A stretch of DNA of 64,000 nt, taken from Sistotremastrum niveocremeum HHB9708. Lineage: Eukaryota; Basidiomycota; Agaricomycetes; Sistotremastrales; Sistotremastraceae. Shown one piece after another: positions 9,408 through 21,005 of the stretch. Both the position numbers and the translations under genes were made by a program. Position 1 is the stretch's first letter. Each line of letters starts with the position of its first letter. The notes under the pieces were generated by a model. It searched no databases. It saw only the letters and a list, made by a program, of their open reading frames with translations, and was not told the DNA's origin. The stretch covers positions 310,001 through 374,000 of the forward strand of contig KV419395.1 of assembly GCA_001630475.1 (NCBI GenBank), given 5' to 3'.

Positions 9408-12210
9408 TCAAGTAAAATAAGCAGGAGAAACCCGACCCTCCTTCTGTCTTTCGAGATCAGGACTCCTCTGAGCCCGGAACCGAAGTCCGTCAAATAGATG
9501 AAGGGCTTTGTCGACGTGGAGTTTACTTAGACTCTTTCGGAAAGACGATCGCTTGGAATGAGGATGACGCTCGGGTTCGCATTCCGAGTTCGCAGGGGGA
9601 GCTGCTCCTTCTCCTCCCTCCTGGTCGTGGAGTGCCTCGTGCGGCTCGTGGTTTGGATCTGTATCGTCCGCTGCGACGTCTTCGTCTTCATCTGGTAAAT
9701 CCGGATTGACAGCTACGAGCATCCTCGGATCAAAACCACCTACAACGCCAATTAATACCTAGACGAAAAAAAAAACAGAACGAGCACACATACCAGGGAA
9801 GTTATGAGCCAGATATTGTTCAGCAAGATGTACAGTACTTTCCCTCGCCTTCTTATGGCTCGCACATAATTCCAAGAACCGTCGAACGACATTCCGATCA
9901 TTAAATTGCACAGGTGGGCTCTGAGCGACGAGACCGACAAGAGCTCTGGAATATCGATCTGGACATTTCATGTTTGAATATTCGGTACATGCGAGTGTGA
10001 GGATGGATGAGAGATCGAGGGCTTCGGGGATGTAGATCTCGGGACCAAAGTGACGATACATCATGGAGATGTATTCGAGGACTAAGATCTCGCCGTGGTC
10101 GTTTCTTCGACATGCTGCGGGCAATTCTGATAGGATATCGATGATCTCTGGGTCGTTCCATATCTCGGATTGTTTGTCGCGGATGATGAGCTTGAGCAGC
10201 AGTTTAGCCTGTTTGCATGAACCGTTGGGGCATAAAAGCAGTGACTTCACGACGCTCGCGCGATCCATGATAGACAAAACCTCGTCCAATTTGGCCTTGT
10301 TAGTGTCCGATAGTAATTCCAGCTCCCCGCACGCGTCGTTGAATAAGGAGCAGAACGGAGACCCATTCGCGCTTTCCGAAGAGAAGACCTCAAAACCCTC
10401 TGCGAGAGTTCTGAGAAGCACTTCCTCGTATTCATACACTGGATATGTCTCTCTGTATTCGTCCTCGAGAGTATCGTTCAGAGAGTCCACGAGGAAGTAT
10501 TGGCCGACAAAATAGTATTTCCGATGCTCCGCTTTAGCGAAATAAGCATCGCAATACAAGTCCCGCGTGACGTCAAGCAGACGCCGGAACTGCTTCTGCA
10601 TCTTGTCCTGGTAGCCCTCGTCTTGAGCAGTGACGAATCGCCATCTCGTGTCACCAAGATTATGCATCTGACCCATCACCGTTAACTTCGTCTTGTCGGA
10701 GGTATCCGAGTCAAGCAACCGGATGGTTGCTTCCAGGACGGAGTCAAACAAGTCGCGATATCGCGACCAGTCCTCTGTCCTTCCGTCCACCCAACTCCAT
10801 TCCCAGCTCCCAATATCGCTGAGAGCGGGCGCAGAAAGAGCAAGCAAATCCGGATCCGACGTGTCCATGACAAGCTGCGTATAGGTACTCTTGGCATCAA
10901 GATGTACCGATTGTACTTGCTCCCAGGTCTGTTGATCTGGTGTGTCGGTCCATTCCTTGAGAGTCAAAGTGACTTGTTTCAGTTTGTCTGAGATCCGAAT
11001 CCTGAGCCATTGCTTCGCTACGGTCTGTAGGAAAGTCGAGAAGGGGCTTTGGAAGGGGGAATTCATGTAGACCACCGCATGCCACACGGTGGCTGCGATG
11101 AAGAAACAGACTGTCAAGGACAAGGCGGTTTGAAGTGAGCACATTGTCACTAGGATCGGAGCGATGACGTCGAAGGCAAGGGACAGCGACCAGAGCTGAA
11201 ATAATAGCCCTGCGAGGAAGAGGATGATAGAGGCGATCAAGGAACTGTGCGACAGGGTGAGGAGGGGTTCAACCCATCGATCCGCCATCTTCTTCATCTC
11301 CATGTGCCTCATGGTCTTCTCCAGGAATGTCTTGCATTTGGGTACACTGGTGAGCCTACCAGTCCAACGTCTGCCGTAGACACAAAGGAGAGCTGTCAAG
11401 ATCTGAATTCAAAAGCATTAGGCCAATCTCACAATGAATTGAATGCGACGTACGCTAATAATTAAAGAAGTGTAGAAGAGAAAACAGACAAACTGGTCGG
11501 TCAGCGAGGGCAGTGGTGTGGCAGGCGAGGACGGCAAAGCATGTGGGGAGCTGATGGTTACATTCGTTGGCGAAACCACCGTCACAGTGATATTGACCGC
11601 CGCCGGATTTCCTGATAAGTTCTGAGTAGCTGGAATGACAAATGCAGTAACGACCGTGAGGAAAAGAGCGATCTGAAAGGTACATTAGGCACGCGCCCCA
11701 CGACTAGACAAGGAACGTACGAAGATCAGAGTCGCATCCATTCCGCCTTTCCATATCTCCACTTGTTCTTTAGTCCTAGACATGACCGATTGAAACATGG
11801 CTCGCCACGCGACCTGATCCTGCCAATCTCGTCCGCTTGCAGGGAGTTCGTCTGGTCAGAAAAATGAAGTGAGCTAACAAGGTTCGACTAGGCCGCGTTT
11901 TCTCGTCACCTTTCATAGCATCGCTTTTTAACGCTTCAAGGCATGCGCTATGTGTCTTCAAAGACTCGCTTTGTTCTTTAAGGCGAGCATCGATTTTGAG
12001 CAAGACCTTAGTTTGATCCTCGAGACGATCGCAGACCGTCTTTATGAAGTCGACATCCGGGGTGCTTTGCCTCTGAACAAGAGAACTGAGATCTTGCAGG
12101 GTGACTAGTAATTGCTCTTGGTACGACGGTGGCTCGCTGCCGACCTCTGCTGGTGTTGGGAGGGCTGAGTACACAGGTATAGGTGTGCAATCTGCTCTAA
12201 CAGCTTGCAT
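9408..12210 (-). CDS. DUF6535 membrane protein, copy A
   Basis: Five exons (12210-11910, 11851-11721, 11672-11454, 11402-9794, 9739-9408) splice into 863 residues, phases consistent throughout. The N-terminus is helical and cytosolic-looking. A WKGGMDATLIF motif leads into four hydrophobic segments: about residues 140-160, the end of exon 3 into exon 4, and two more in the first 150 residues of exon 4. Together with the YGRRW and WVEPLL motifs this is the layout of DUF6535, a family common in mushroom-forming fungi and of unknown function. The remaining 500 residues are alpha-helical and soluble-looking; the C-terminus is charged. Introns are 48-58 nt. The neighbouring copy at 12963-15792 has the same exon structure. 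Family assignment is from memory of the motif pattern. Confidence 0.88.
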
Positions 12211-12962
12211 AGGAGGTGATGGATTGAAAGCAGGAGGACAGAAGAGGATCAACCATCGCAAGCCACACAATTTGTATCACAAGTCCAGGTACACAATCGG
12301 GATGAACGTAATGTTCGCCGTGCCTGTCGTTCCTATGGGACCGCGAGAGATGTTTCAGCTTTCACCATTGTGTCAAACAGCTGCATTGGGTCTTAGCACG
12401 ACATCTTTTTCCACATAAACGTAAATCGCAGAGATGTCACCTTATGTATGTTCGAAAGAACAAGAAGGAACAAGACGCTGGCTCGGCCGCGCCGAAGCCT
12501 GATACAAGACCGTTCAATTGTTGAAGCCCTGCGTGGGCTCATGTATGATGTGGTAGGTCTGAAAATGGAACAAGAGCCCGCGTTGTAAGTTGGGTTAACG
12601 AGAAGTACTAGTGGACTTTGAAATCTCGGACCAAGGTATTACTAGTACATGCAAGTCCATACACCGTGGACGGAACCTCAGTCAATTACAATTGGGGCTA
12701 CTAGTAGGTGTGGACATAAATTCGATATGATATAGTCTATGGTGAGGTTGAACTCCATACGAGCTAGCGCAGCAAGGAGCCTGAGAGCAATACTGGTTCT
12801 ATTGTTTGCCAGTGGCTGTATCGAGGACGATGAGGAAAACAGACCACAGATATAATGACCTGAACAAAGCGGAAGGAGAGCAAGTCAACAATGAACTACC
12901 GTCACCAAGTCCACAGTGGTGCGATCTCAAGAGCAAACGCAAAAACACAACTTCAAGAAGGT
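12211..12962. promoter_or_regulatory. Upstream region of DUF6535 copy A, partly duplicated
   Basis: About 390 bp directly upstream of copy A (roughly 12211-12600) matches the region upstream of copy B (roughly 15793-16170) in the same order and orientation. Shared blocks include AGCTGCATTGGGTCTTA and GTGGGCTCATGTAT followed by AATGGAACAAGAGCCC. The promoter was therefore duplicated with the gene. The remainder, to 12962, has short CTAGTA-containing stretches and no recognised gene. Confidence 0.6.
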
Positions 12963-15792
12963 TCAAGAAGGTAAGATATGACCCTCCATCTGTCCTTCCA
13001 GACCAGGACTTTTCGGAGACCGGGATCGAAGGGCCTGGAATAATTGGAGGGGTTGGTTGACGTTGAGTTTGGTCAGATTCTTTCGGAACGAAGGACTGCT
13101 AGAAGCTTCGGGTGCAACAGAAGGAGCAGGTCTTCGTGCTTCGCGCTCTCGTTCTTCGGCATGCCTTTCGAGCTCGAGGATCATACTCTCTGCATCCCAT
13201 GCGACGCATTCGTCTTCATCTGATTCCGATACATCGTAGTCCCGGTCAACGTCAACAATTACCCTCGAATCTAAGATGACAATTAGTGCTTCAAAGAAGG
13301 ACAAGGAGCGCCACGCATACCAGGGAAGTTGTGAGCGAGATACTTCTCTGCCAAGATGACAGTGTATCCAGCGACCTTCTTATGTGTCACACATAATTCC
13401 AGGAACCGTAGAAGAGCACTCTGGTCTATGAATCGCGCAGGTGGAATTCGAGCCACAAGCACCATGAGACCTTTTGAACAGTTGCGCGGACGTCGCAAGT
13501 TCGAGTATTGGGAGCATGCCAGTGCGAGGATGGGTGAGAGATCGAGACCTTCGGGGATGCAGTATTCCGTTCCCAGGTGCTGGGACAGCAAGGAGATGAA
13601 TTCGAGCGCTAAGATCTCTCCGGAATGGTTTCTTGTACATGCTGCGGGCAACTCTGACAGGATTTCGAGAAGCTCCGGGTCCGTCCAGAGCGGGAAGTCT
13701 GGATCGTCATTGGCGAAAATGATCTCGAGGAGGGTTCTAGCTTCTTCAAATGGACGGAATGGATCATATGAGTTCGACAACAAGAACTTGGCCACGCTAG
13801 AACAACCGCCAGGACTGCACATGAACAGATCCAGAACATGTCGTGCCTTGTCCTTGTTAGATCCCAATAAGAAATCCAACTCTCCGCAAGCGCTGTGGAA
13901 TAGGGACCAGAACAGAGAATCATTCGCACTTTGCGAAGAGACGGTTTTGAAACCCACAGACAGAGCTCTGCCTAATACATCCTCGTACTTGGGCTTTCCG
14001 GCGTTATCTCCCCATTCATTCGCGATGTCCTCTTCCAGAGCGTTGACCAAAAAATATTGACCAACAAAGTAGTACTTTCGATGCTCTGCGTTGGCGAGAG
14101 AAGCGTCGCGATACATGTCCCGCGTGACGTCAAGCAGGCCACGGAACTTCTTCTGTATCTTGTCTTGGTAGTCCCCGTCTTGGGCAGCAATGTAGCGCCA
14201 TCTCCTGTCGCAGAGGTCATACATCTGACCCATCAGCGTCAATTTCGTCCGTTCGGAAGTATCTGGTTCTAGTGAACGAGCAGCTGCCTCCAAGGCGGAG
14301 TCAAGCAGATGGCGATATCGCGGCCAGTCCTCTGTCCTTCCCTCCACCCAACTCCAGTCCCAGCTACCGATGTCGCTGAGAGATGGGGCACAAAGGGCAA
14401 GCAAATCGGGATCAGAGGTGTCCATGACAAGCTGAGCGTAGGTACTCTTGGCGTCAAGATGCACTGCTTGTATTTGCTCCCAAGTTTGTTGATCTTCGGA
14501 TTCAGACCATTCCCTGATAGTGAGAGAAACTTGGTTTAATCTGTCCGGGATCCGAATCCTGAGCCACTGCGTTGCAACGGTCTGGAGGAATGTCGAGAAG
14601 GGGCTTTGGAAGGGGGAGTTCATGTATGCCACCGCATGCCACACGGTGGCTCCGATGAAGAAGCAGACCGTCAAAGACAAGAGGGTTTGCAATGAGCACA
14701 TGGTCATTAACAGCGGAGCAATGGCATCGAAAGCAAGGGACACCGACCATAGTTGGAACAACAACCCTGCGAGGAAGAGGATGATGGAAGCGATCAAGGA
14801 ACTGTGTGACAGGGTGAGGAGGGGTTCAACCCATCGGTCCGCCATTTCCTTCATCTCCATGTGCCTCATCGTCTTCTCCAGGAACGTCTTGCATTTGGGT
14901 ATACTCGTCAGCCTACCCGTCCAACGTCGGCCGTAGACACAGAGGAGAGCCGTCAAGATCTGGGTACACACTCGTCAGCTCGATCTCAAAGCCTTCGGAA
15001 TACGACGTACGCTAATGATCAAGGAAGTGTAGAAGAGAAAACAGACAAACTGGTCAGGGAGGGAAGGGAGCGGTGTTACAGGCGAGGACGACGAAGCAGG
15101 TGAGGAGCTGATTGTCATATTGGTTGGTGAAAGAACTGTCACAGTGATGTTAACGGCCGCCGTGGGATTCCCTGATAAGTTCTGAGTAGCAGGAACGACG
15201 AATGCGGTCACAACTGTGAGGAACAAGGCGATCTGAGCAGTCTAGTCAGCAATTGCCTTATAAGTAGACGTGTAACGTACGAAGATCAGAGTAGCATCCA
15301 TTCCGGCTTTCCATATCTCCACTTGCTCTTTAGTTCTGGACATGACTGATTGGAACATGGCTCGCCACGCCACCGGATCCTGCCAATCTTGTCCCCTGGC
15401 TGGCAATTCGTCTAGGTAGAGAAGTGAAGTCAGCAGGTCTCAAGGGACAGCGCTCTCACTTTACCTTTGATGGCGTCGCTCCTTAAAACATCGAGGCATG
15501 CGCTATGTGTCTTCAAACACTCGCTTTGCTCTTTGAGGCGATTCTCGATTTTGAGCAAAACCTCTGTTTGATCCTTCAGACGTTCAGAGACCGTGATCAG
15601 GTATTTGAGATTGTTGTCAATAGAAGACTTGGACTGCTGGCTTTGTTTTTGAACAAATGAACTGAGCTCCCGCAGAGTGGCCAGTAACTGCCGCTGCTGA
15701 TACGCTTGCTGATACGATGATAGCTCGGGGTCGGCTTGTGTTGGGGTAAACGGAGGGACACGTCGTATACGTCTGCTTCCTTCAGCTTCCAT
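12963..15792 (-). CDS. DUF6535 membrane protein, copy B
   Basis: Tandem paralogue of the preceding gene in the same orientation. Exons 15792-15465, 15411-15281, 15232-15011, 14959-13321 and 13270-12963 give 875 residues. Every intron falls at the same place and phase as in copy A; exon 2 is 131 nt in both. The four membrane segments and the first 150 residues of exon 4 are nearly identical to copy A, while the second half of exon 4 and the last exon have drifted strongly, with short insertions. That pattern fits a fairly recent duplication with constraint on the membrane part. The protein is probably embedded in a membrane with a large soluble C-terminal domain. No enzymatic motif is visible. 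Confidence 0.88.
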
Positions 15793-16284
15793 GGAGGGTG
15801 AGAGATTTAGAATGGGTGGATAAGGGTATCGACCCCTTGCTAGCCACAACTTATATCATCAGTCGAGGTATACAATGGGGATCAACGCAATCTTCGCCGT
15901 ACCTGCCGTTCCTATGCTACCGCGTTCATCGTCGTTTCAGACAGCTGCATTGGGTCTTAACATAGCAAACTTTTCCAACATCGGGTCCACATAACGGTGA
16001 GTTCCAGCGATCTCGCCCTCTATATCTTCAAACGAAGAAAAGGAAAACAAGACACTGGACAACGCTAAAGCGTAATACAAGACCGTTTGACCGTTGAACC
16101 CCTACGTGGGCTCATGTATCACTTTGTAGGTTTGGAAATGGAACAAGAGCCCACGCTGTCGGTTGTGAAGGAGGAATGGACCTCGAAATCCGGGATCGGT
16201 TTCAGCATGTGCCGGACTTCATATGTGAATCGGATTAGCAGAATCAACTATGAATGTGCTTGTTGAGTATTTTGAGACTGGAGT
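15793..16284. promoter_or_regulatory. Upstream region of DUF6535 copy B
   Basis: The segment to about 16170 is the duplicate of the upstream region of copy A and probably contains the promoter. The most conserved blocks are the GTGGGCTCATGTAT region and the AATGGAACAAGAGCCC region. No core promoter element stands out. Confidence 0.5.
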
Positions 16285-16555
16285 ACTGTGCTCCAACAAT
16301 CATATGTCCCAGTCACGCGTCACGCCACCTCTCATTGGGACACTAAAAAGTGTCCCGTCACTTGTCACGGGAAAATTTGGGACACTTTCAATATGAAATA
16401 AAATATAAAAAATCATTTTTCGGCTCAGAAAAGCAATATGGGACACATTTTTTGTTTTGGTCACACACAAAATTTGAGTTTGGGACAGTGGGACACTCGG
16501 TTCATTTTTGTCACATGTCACGGGGGTAGGGACACTTGTTTGTTGGAGCACAGTA
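16285..16555. mobile_element. MITE with terminal inverted repeats and TA target site
   Basis: A 271-bp element bounded by 16-bp perfect inverted repeats (TACTGTGCTCCAACAA at the left end, its complement at the right). The similarity extends inward to about 27 bp with three mismatches. Both ends begin with TA, as expected for a Tc1/mariner-type TA duplication. The interior is AT-rich and full of GGGACAC/GTGTCCC units, including the inverted pair GGGACACT..AGTGTCCC near 16320-16350 and GTCACGGG motifs. It has no coding capacity, so it is non-autonomous. It sits between the DUF6535 promoter and the kinase gene. Confidence 0.82.
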
Positions 16556-17064
16556 GGTTGAAATGCGGATACCGCGCGTTAGTGCGTTCTCCCACGCCCG
16601 CATTCAAGTTGACGGAAGCAATTACAACTTGCATACAAACGGGAATATAATGCGTGCCCATCCATTGACATGCTTGCATAGAGGCCCGAGCAGGTGGGCA
16701 TTATTGAAAACCACTATCCTACAACAGACAAATGTACAGCTGAGGTACTCACACTAATACGACAGGGAAAACAGCGGGAAAACAACAAGGTGAATATGCG
16801 TGATAATGATAAGCTCAGATTGTAAGGAGTTGAATGTGCTCTGAGAGTGATAGGCAGTGTAAAAGTCACAACATAAGTGGTGATACCTGGCTTGGTCCGA
16901 AAATCCAGAGTAGATCCAACAGATGAAGCATATGATGAAGAGAATAGATTGGTGCTGAAACAAATCGGATGTGCGCTCAGGATGACGCCCCGATCATGTC
17001 GACGACTAAGATCGAGTCGGGCCCACGAGTGCTCATGCTGGTGGAACATGAGGTTTGACGAGGA
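16556..17064. other. Intergenic region, no gene recognised
   Basis: Between the MITE and the stop codon of the RasGEF-kinase gene. Overlapping minus-strand frames at 16714-17049 are short and carry no domain; they are probably the 3' untranslated region of the kinase gene. Confidence 0.4.
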
Positions 17065-20000
17065 TCACAGAAGAGCCGCAATCGATTCCACGATCTCTCG
17101 GCTGTTCGGTCTATCGCTCGGTGAATAGCTCCAGCACCTGACCAGAATATTCCACAAATGTTCGTCCATGCCTCTTGAAAGGTCTATCTCATCCGAGGGT
17201 TGGGGAGTGTCCGCTGGTTCAATCGGCGGTGGCGGCTTTTCTACCACAATTTGGAAGGCCATGCTAGCAAACGCCCAGACATCGGTCGCAGTCGTCCGTG
17301 CATTCCCGGCCAGGACTTCAGGAGCCTGAAATCCTGCCGTACCACCTTGCATGGTAGGCGTGAAAGTCATATTGTCTAGCATGCCCAATCCAAAGTCACA
17401 TAAGAGAACTTTTCTCGTGCGGGAGATAAGAACGTTTTGCTGATCAAAAAATAAGTACGCTGACATGAACCAGATATACATACTTACTGGTTTTAGATCA
17501 CCATGCGTTAAAATCGGTTCCAGATTGTGAAGATAGCTCACGGCCTCAGCCACTTGACGAATCTAATTCAGAGGTCAATCTGCGTCCCAATAACCTCAGT
17601 CAAGAAAGACGGACGATTTTCAATCGATTGGCTTTAGGTTTACTCTTCAAGAAGTCCATTGCATTGCCATAATCGGCCCATGGGGATACGAGGAAAAATT
17701 TGTCGTTACAGACGCAGGTTCCCAAGAACGGTAGGATATATTTATGGTCCAATTTTACCCAATTGTTGATCTCGCGCTGCAGTTCCTGGTGCAAGTCATC
17801 AATGTTGTGACTGGAATCCGTGGATTGTGTCATACCTTAGAAGCTTTCGGCGGCCCATGTGAACCGGCGCGAGAGACGAGTCGGGTAGCTTTCAGACCGA
17901 CTTTCTCGCCCGTACTCTTCCGCTTTCCGGTGTAAACTTCATTCATGGCGATGACCACTGGCTCTCGGCTGATGTCCTCTATATTTCCGGTGAGATCGGG
18001 TATGAAACTCTGGGGGTTGATGACTGTCGTCTTTGGCGAAGTAGGCATCCGGATCCCAGCTTCTCCGAGTTGAGGGCGTCGTGATTTGAAGTCTGACTCT
18101 TCCTCATGGCTAAGGGACATACTCCGGAGTTTGTATTTCTTCAGGCGGGAATCGATTTCGATATAGCTGTCCGGAGGGAGATTGTCCTGGACGTATTTCA
18201 TCGATTCACGGGACGAATCTTGACCGATCTGGGGGCGTAGACGTTGGTGAGAGACGATGATCTGGGCGCATTTATACGCGCGGTAATATCGTTGAAAGTT
18301 GAGTAGTGAGCGCTGCTCTCTACGGACAACTCGGAGTTCATCTTGGTAGAAATCCAATAGACCGTCGAAGTGCACGTCTATCCGAATATTAAACAAAACC
18401 TTACATGTCTTGGTGGCAGATGGACTAACCTGGAGAGGGGATAAAGGGAGCGTTTTCATTGGAAAGTGCGCCCGCCGGCTCTTGTTTAGCAAAACAGTCC
18501 CGGGTGGCCTCCGTATGCTTTCGGTAATCCAACCTCACATTATCCCAGCGTCGTTTATCACTCTTGTCCAATCGGCTCCACGACACCCGAAGAGATTTCA
18601 TCTGCTCCGAATTGAGCACGTTCACAATTGTCACCATAGACGCAGCATTGCCAAGAGCGAGACAGCCCTGGTATTTAGACTTCAGTTACTTGCACACCAA
18701 TCTCGATTTATGCAATACTTACCTCAGCGCATTGAATCCAAAAGGAAAGTCTTTCCACTCGCGACTTATAATCTTTAGTGCCAAGTATGTCTCCCCGGAT
18801 CCAAACCGAAAGGCGCTCGTTGAAGTTGATCCAATTTTCATAATGTCGTATCCGTCTGTAAGGAGCAATTCTGGTGCAAGAATCGAGCCAAGCCATGATG
18901 TCTTGGACCGTGATGGAAGAATAAAAATCCCACTGTATGAGGGTCAAAGCATGTGCAAGAGAATGGCCGGCCGGCATTCGCGCCCTCGAAGTGTGAGTAA
19001 CAGGGTACCGCGATTCAAAGGTGAGAGGAGGTATTTCCGCTCGTTGAGTTACATTAGCCTGTTTCCATCGTTCAGCAGTCATATTCAACTGGACAAGCCA
19101 CAACCTACGCAAAACTGTCTGACTTCGTTCGCAAGCCTCTGAGTTTCTGAATCACTGGCCATCCTTTCTGATGCAAATCTGTTCAGAAAGTCAATTGCCA
19201 TGAGGTCTTCTTCTTCCGGGAGTGATGCATCTATCCAACTGATCATGCCATTGGAAATGCTGCAGAGCGCTTAGTCAATCATTTTGAGGTATACATACCG
19301 GACCTACGCAGTGTGAGTCGCCAACCGTCTTCGAGGGTTTTCATCGGCTGAGGCAGCCACGAACTCTTGAGCCAGAAGATTCACAAAGTCTTCTGGACTG
19401 TAAAATGCGCGATGAGCAGCTAGGTATACTTCTCGGTAGACTTGATTGCTATGACCATGAGCTGGCGACAAATCAGATGACGCCTGAAGGAAAAAATAAT
19501 GCTTGACTCACTCCTACCGCAATCGATATAGTGCCTCGCGAGACCCTCGAGTGTACCACAAAATACGAAGCCGCGGTCATTCTTTACGGGATCGCTTGGG
19601 GGTTGCCGTAACATTGACTCCTGGAATTGAGAAATAGAGCCACCTCGGGGATGAACCGTTGAAAAAGAAAACCCTCGACTGCCATTGGAAGTGCGGGTTC
19701 CTTGGCGCTCAATCGGTGAATAAAGATTATTTAATTCCAAAGAATTTGGCTCCTCGTAATGACGCTGAGAAGAATTAATCGAAGAATTATCAGGACCGAG
19801 TCCTGATTCCGGAGAAACGGAAGGGGGGTATGATATTGATGCGGGGTATCCGATGGAAGGTGGGTATGGCGAAGGCGAAGGAGTTCCCAGGCTGCGATCG
19901 GGAAACTGAGGCATTGGAATACCCCAATGAGGGGAACTATCATTACTCAAGGGAGTGTTTAGGTATGGAGGAGAGGAGGAGTATGCTGAGGAAGATATTA

Positions 20001-20665
20001 GAAAGGCATTTGGATCTCCGTCTCTGAACTTACGAGGTTGGAGGGGAGCTATCAATGGTGCAGAGGACCCGCTGATGATAGAGAATGCTTTATCTGATGC
20101 GACGGGCGGTAATCCCTGGAGAGAACGATCACTATCCAGAACACATTTGTGAGTTGTAGGAACTTACGATTGTTTTCCGGAACGCTTGGTATCGGGCAGA
20201 CAATGTCTCGACTGTCAGTCCCTTCTGTTTACCACCGCCCCCAAATAGTCCGCCCAAGCCACGTGAACGTCCTTTGCCTTGATTCTCCTGGATGAATGAT
20301 TGAAATTCCTTAAGATGCCTGGCTGGATATCAGAGTCACCAACCAGCAACTGAGCACTGGGCGTACGAGTCTAGTTTCGGCCGATAAGTGTTTTCTAGCA
20401 TTGGAGAGAATGTGCTTGTTTCATGGTGTAACATGTACTGATATTTGGAGGCCAAATCTTCGAGCCGCTCCTATAATTCAAGTTAGGTAGGCTCAACTGG
20501 TGGTGCTTCTGGCCACAAACCTTGAGACCCTCATCTCTGATCGTCTCGCAGCCTTCAAAGATGTCAGTGACTGAGAACCAGATCAGCAAGAGAGATGACG
20601 ACGAGGATTGAGATCTAACGTCTTCCGATTTGGTCAGCGAATGGAATGCGCGATGAGTCGCCCAT
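17065..20665 (-). CDS. Ras guanine nucleotide exchange factor fused to a protein kinase
   Basis: Thirteen exons give 998 residues: 20665-20620, 20570-20521, 20470-20367, 20318-20168, 20115-19512, 19461-19308, 19259-19109, 19058-18723, 18667-18430, 18377-17836, 17785-17615, 17562-17488 and 17439-17065. Residues 1-110 are helical, then a Ser/Pro/Tyr-rich linker. A RasGEF N-terminal region spans about 300-420 (GTLEGLARHYIDC, YSPEDFVNLLAQEF). A catalytic RasGEF domain spans about 430-650 (TLIQWDFY, NAASMVTIVNVLNSEQMKSL, FDGLLDFYQDELRVV). The C-terminal kinase spans about 735-998: GLK supplies the ATP lysine, HGDLKP (869-874) the catalytic loop, DFG (889-891) the metal site, and AGFQAPE follows. 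A glycine-rich loop is not obvious. HGDLKPQNVL is typical of TKL-like kinases of Agaricomycetes. It would activate Ras-type GTPases and phosphorylate unknown targets. The exon 5-6 donor could also be 6 nt earlier. Confidence 0.82.
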
Positions 20666-21005
20666 GGACTCGGCTGCTGGTGATTGATATCGATAACGGC
20701 AATTTACAAGGATGCAAGTCGATAATATAAAGATGATGGAGGGGGAGGAGGAGAGGGAGACGTGCGCCTAGTTGTTTCACTAGAGGAGGACCTTGAGCAG
20801 CACATCGACCCGCAGTGAGCGCACAGGATCCTCGGACGGGAATGCCTGGACTAGGAATGTGAGCTGTGCCTGGCGAGTCGACGGAACTAAACGGCCGAAT
20901 TACATAAGCGGCCGGATCGTCGGTCGAGGCTTTGTCTTGGACGTTGCTCGGATTCAAAATATTCAGTCACTAGAGCTGTTGCGAAATCATATTCAAAACC
21001 AAGTA

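Noticed and set aside
13356-14060. 234-codon plus-strand frame across DUF6535 copy B
   Set aside because: Antisense to the longest exon; copy A has no matching frame of the same length, and the sense strand splices cleanly.
19059-19108. Apparent frameshift inside the RasGEF region
   Set aside because: A normal 50-nt intron with donor GTAGGT and acceptor AACAG resolves the change of frame, so no lesion is needed.
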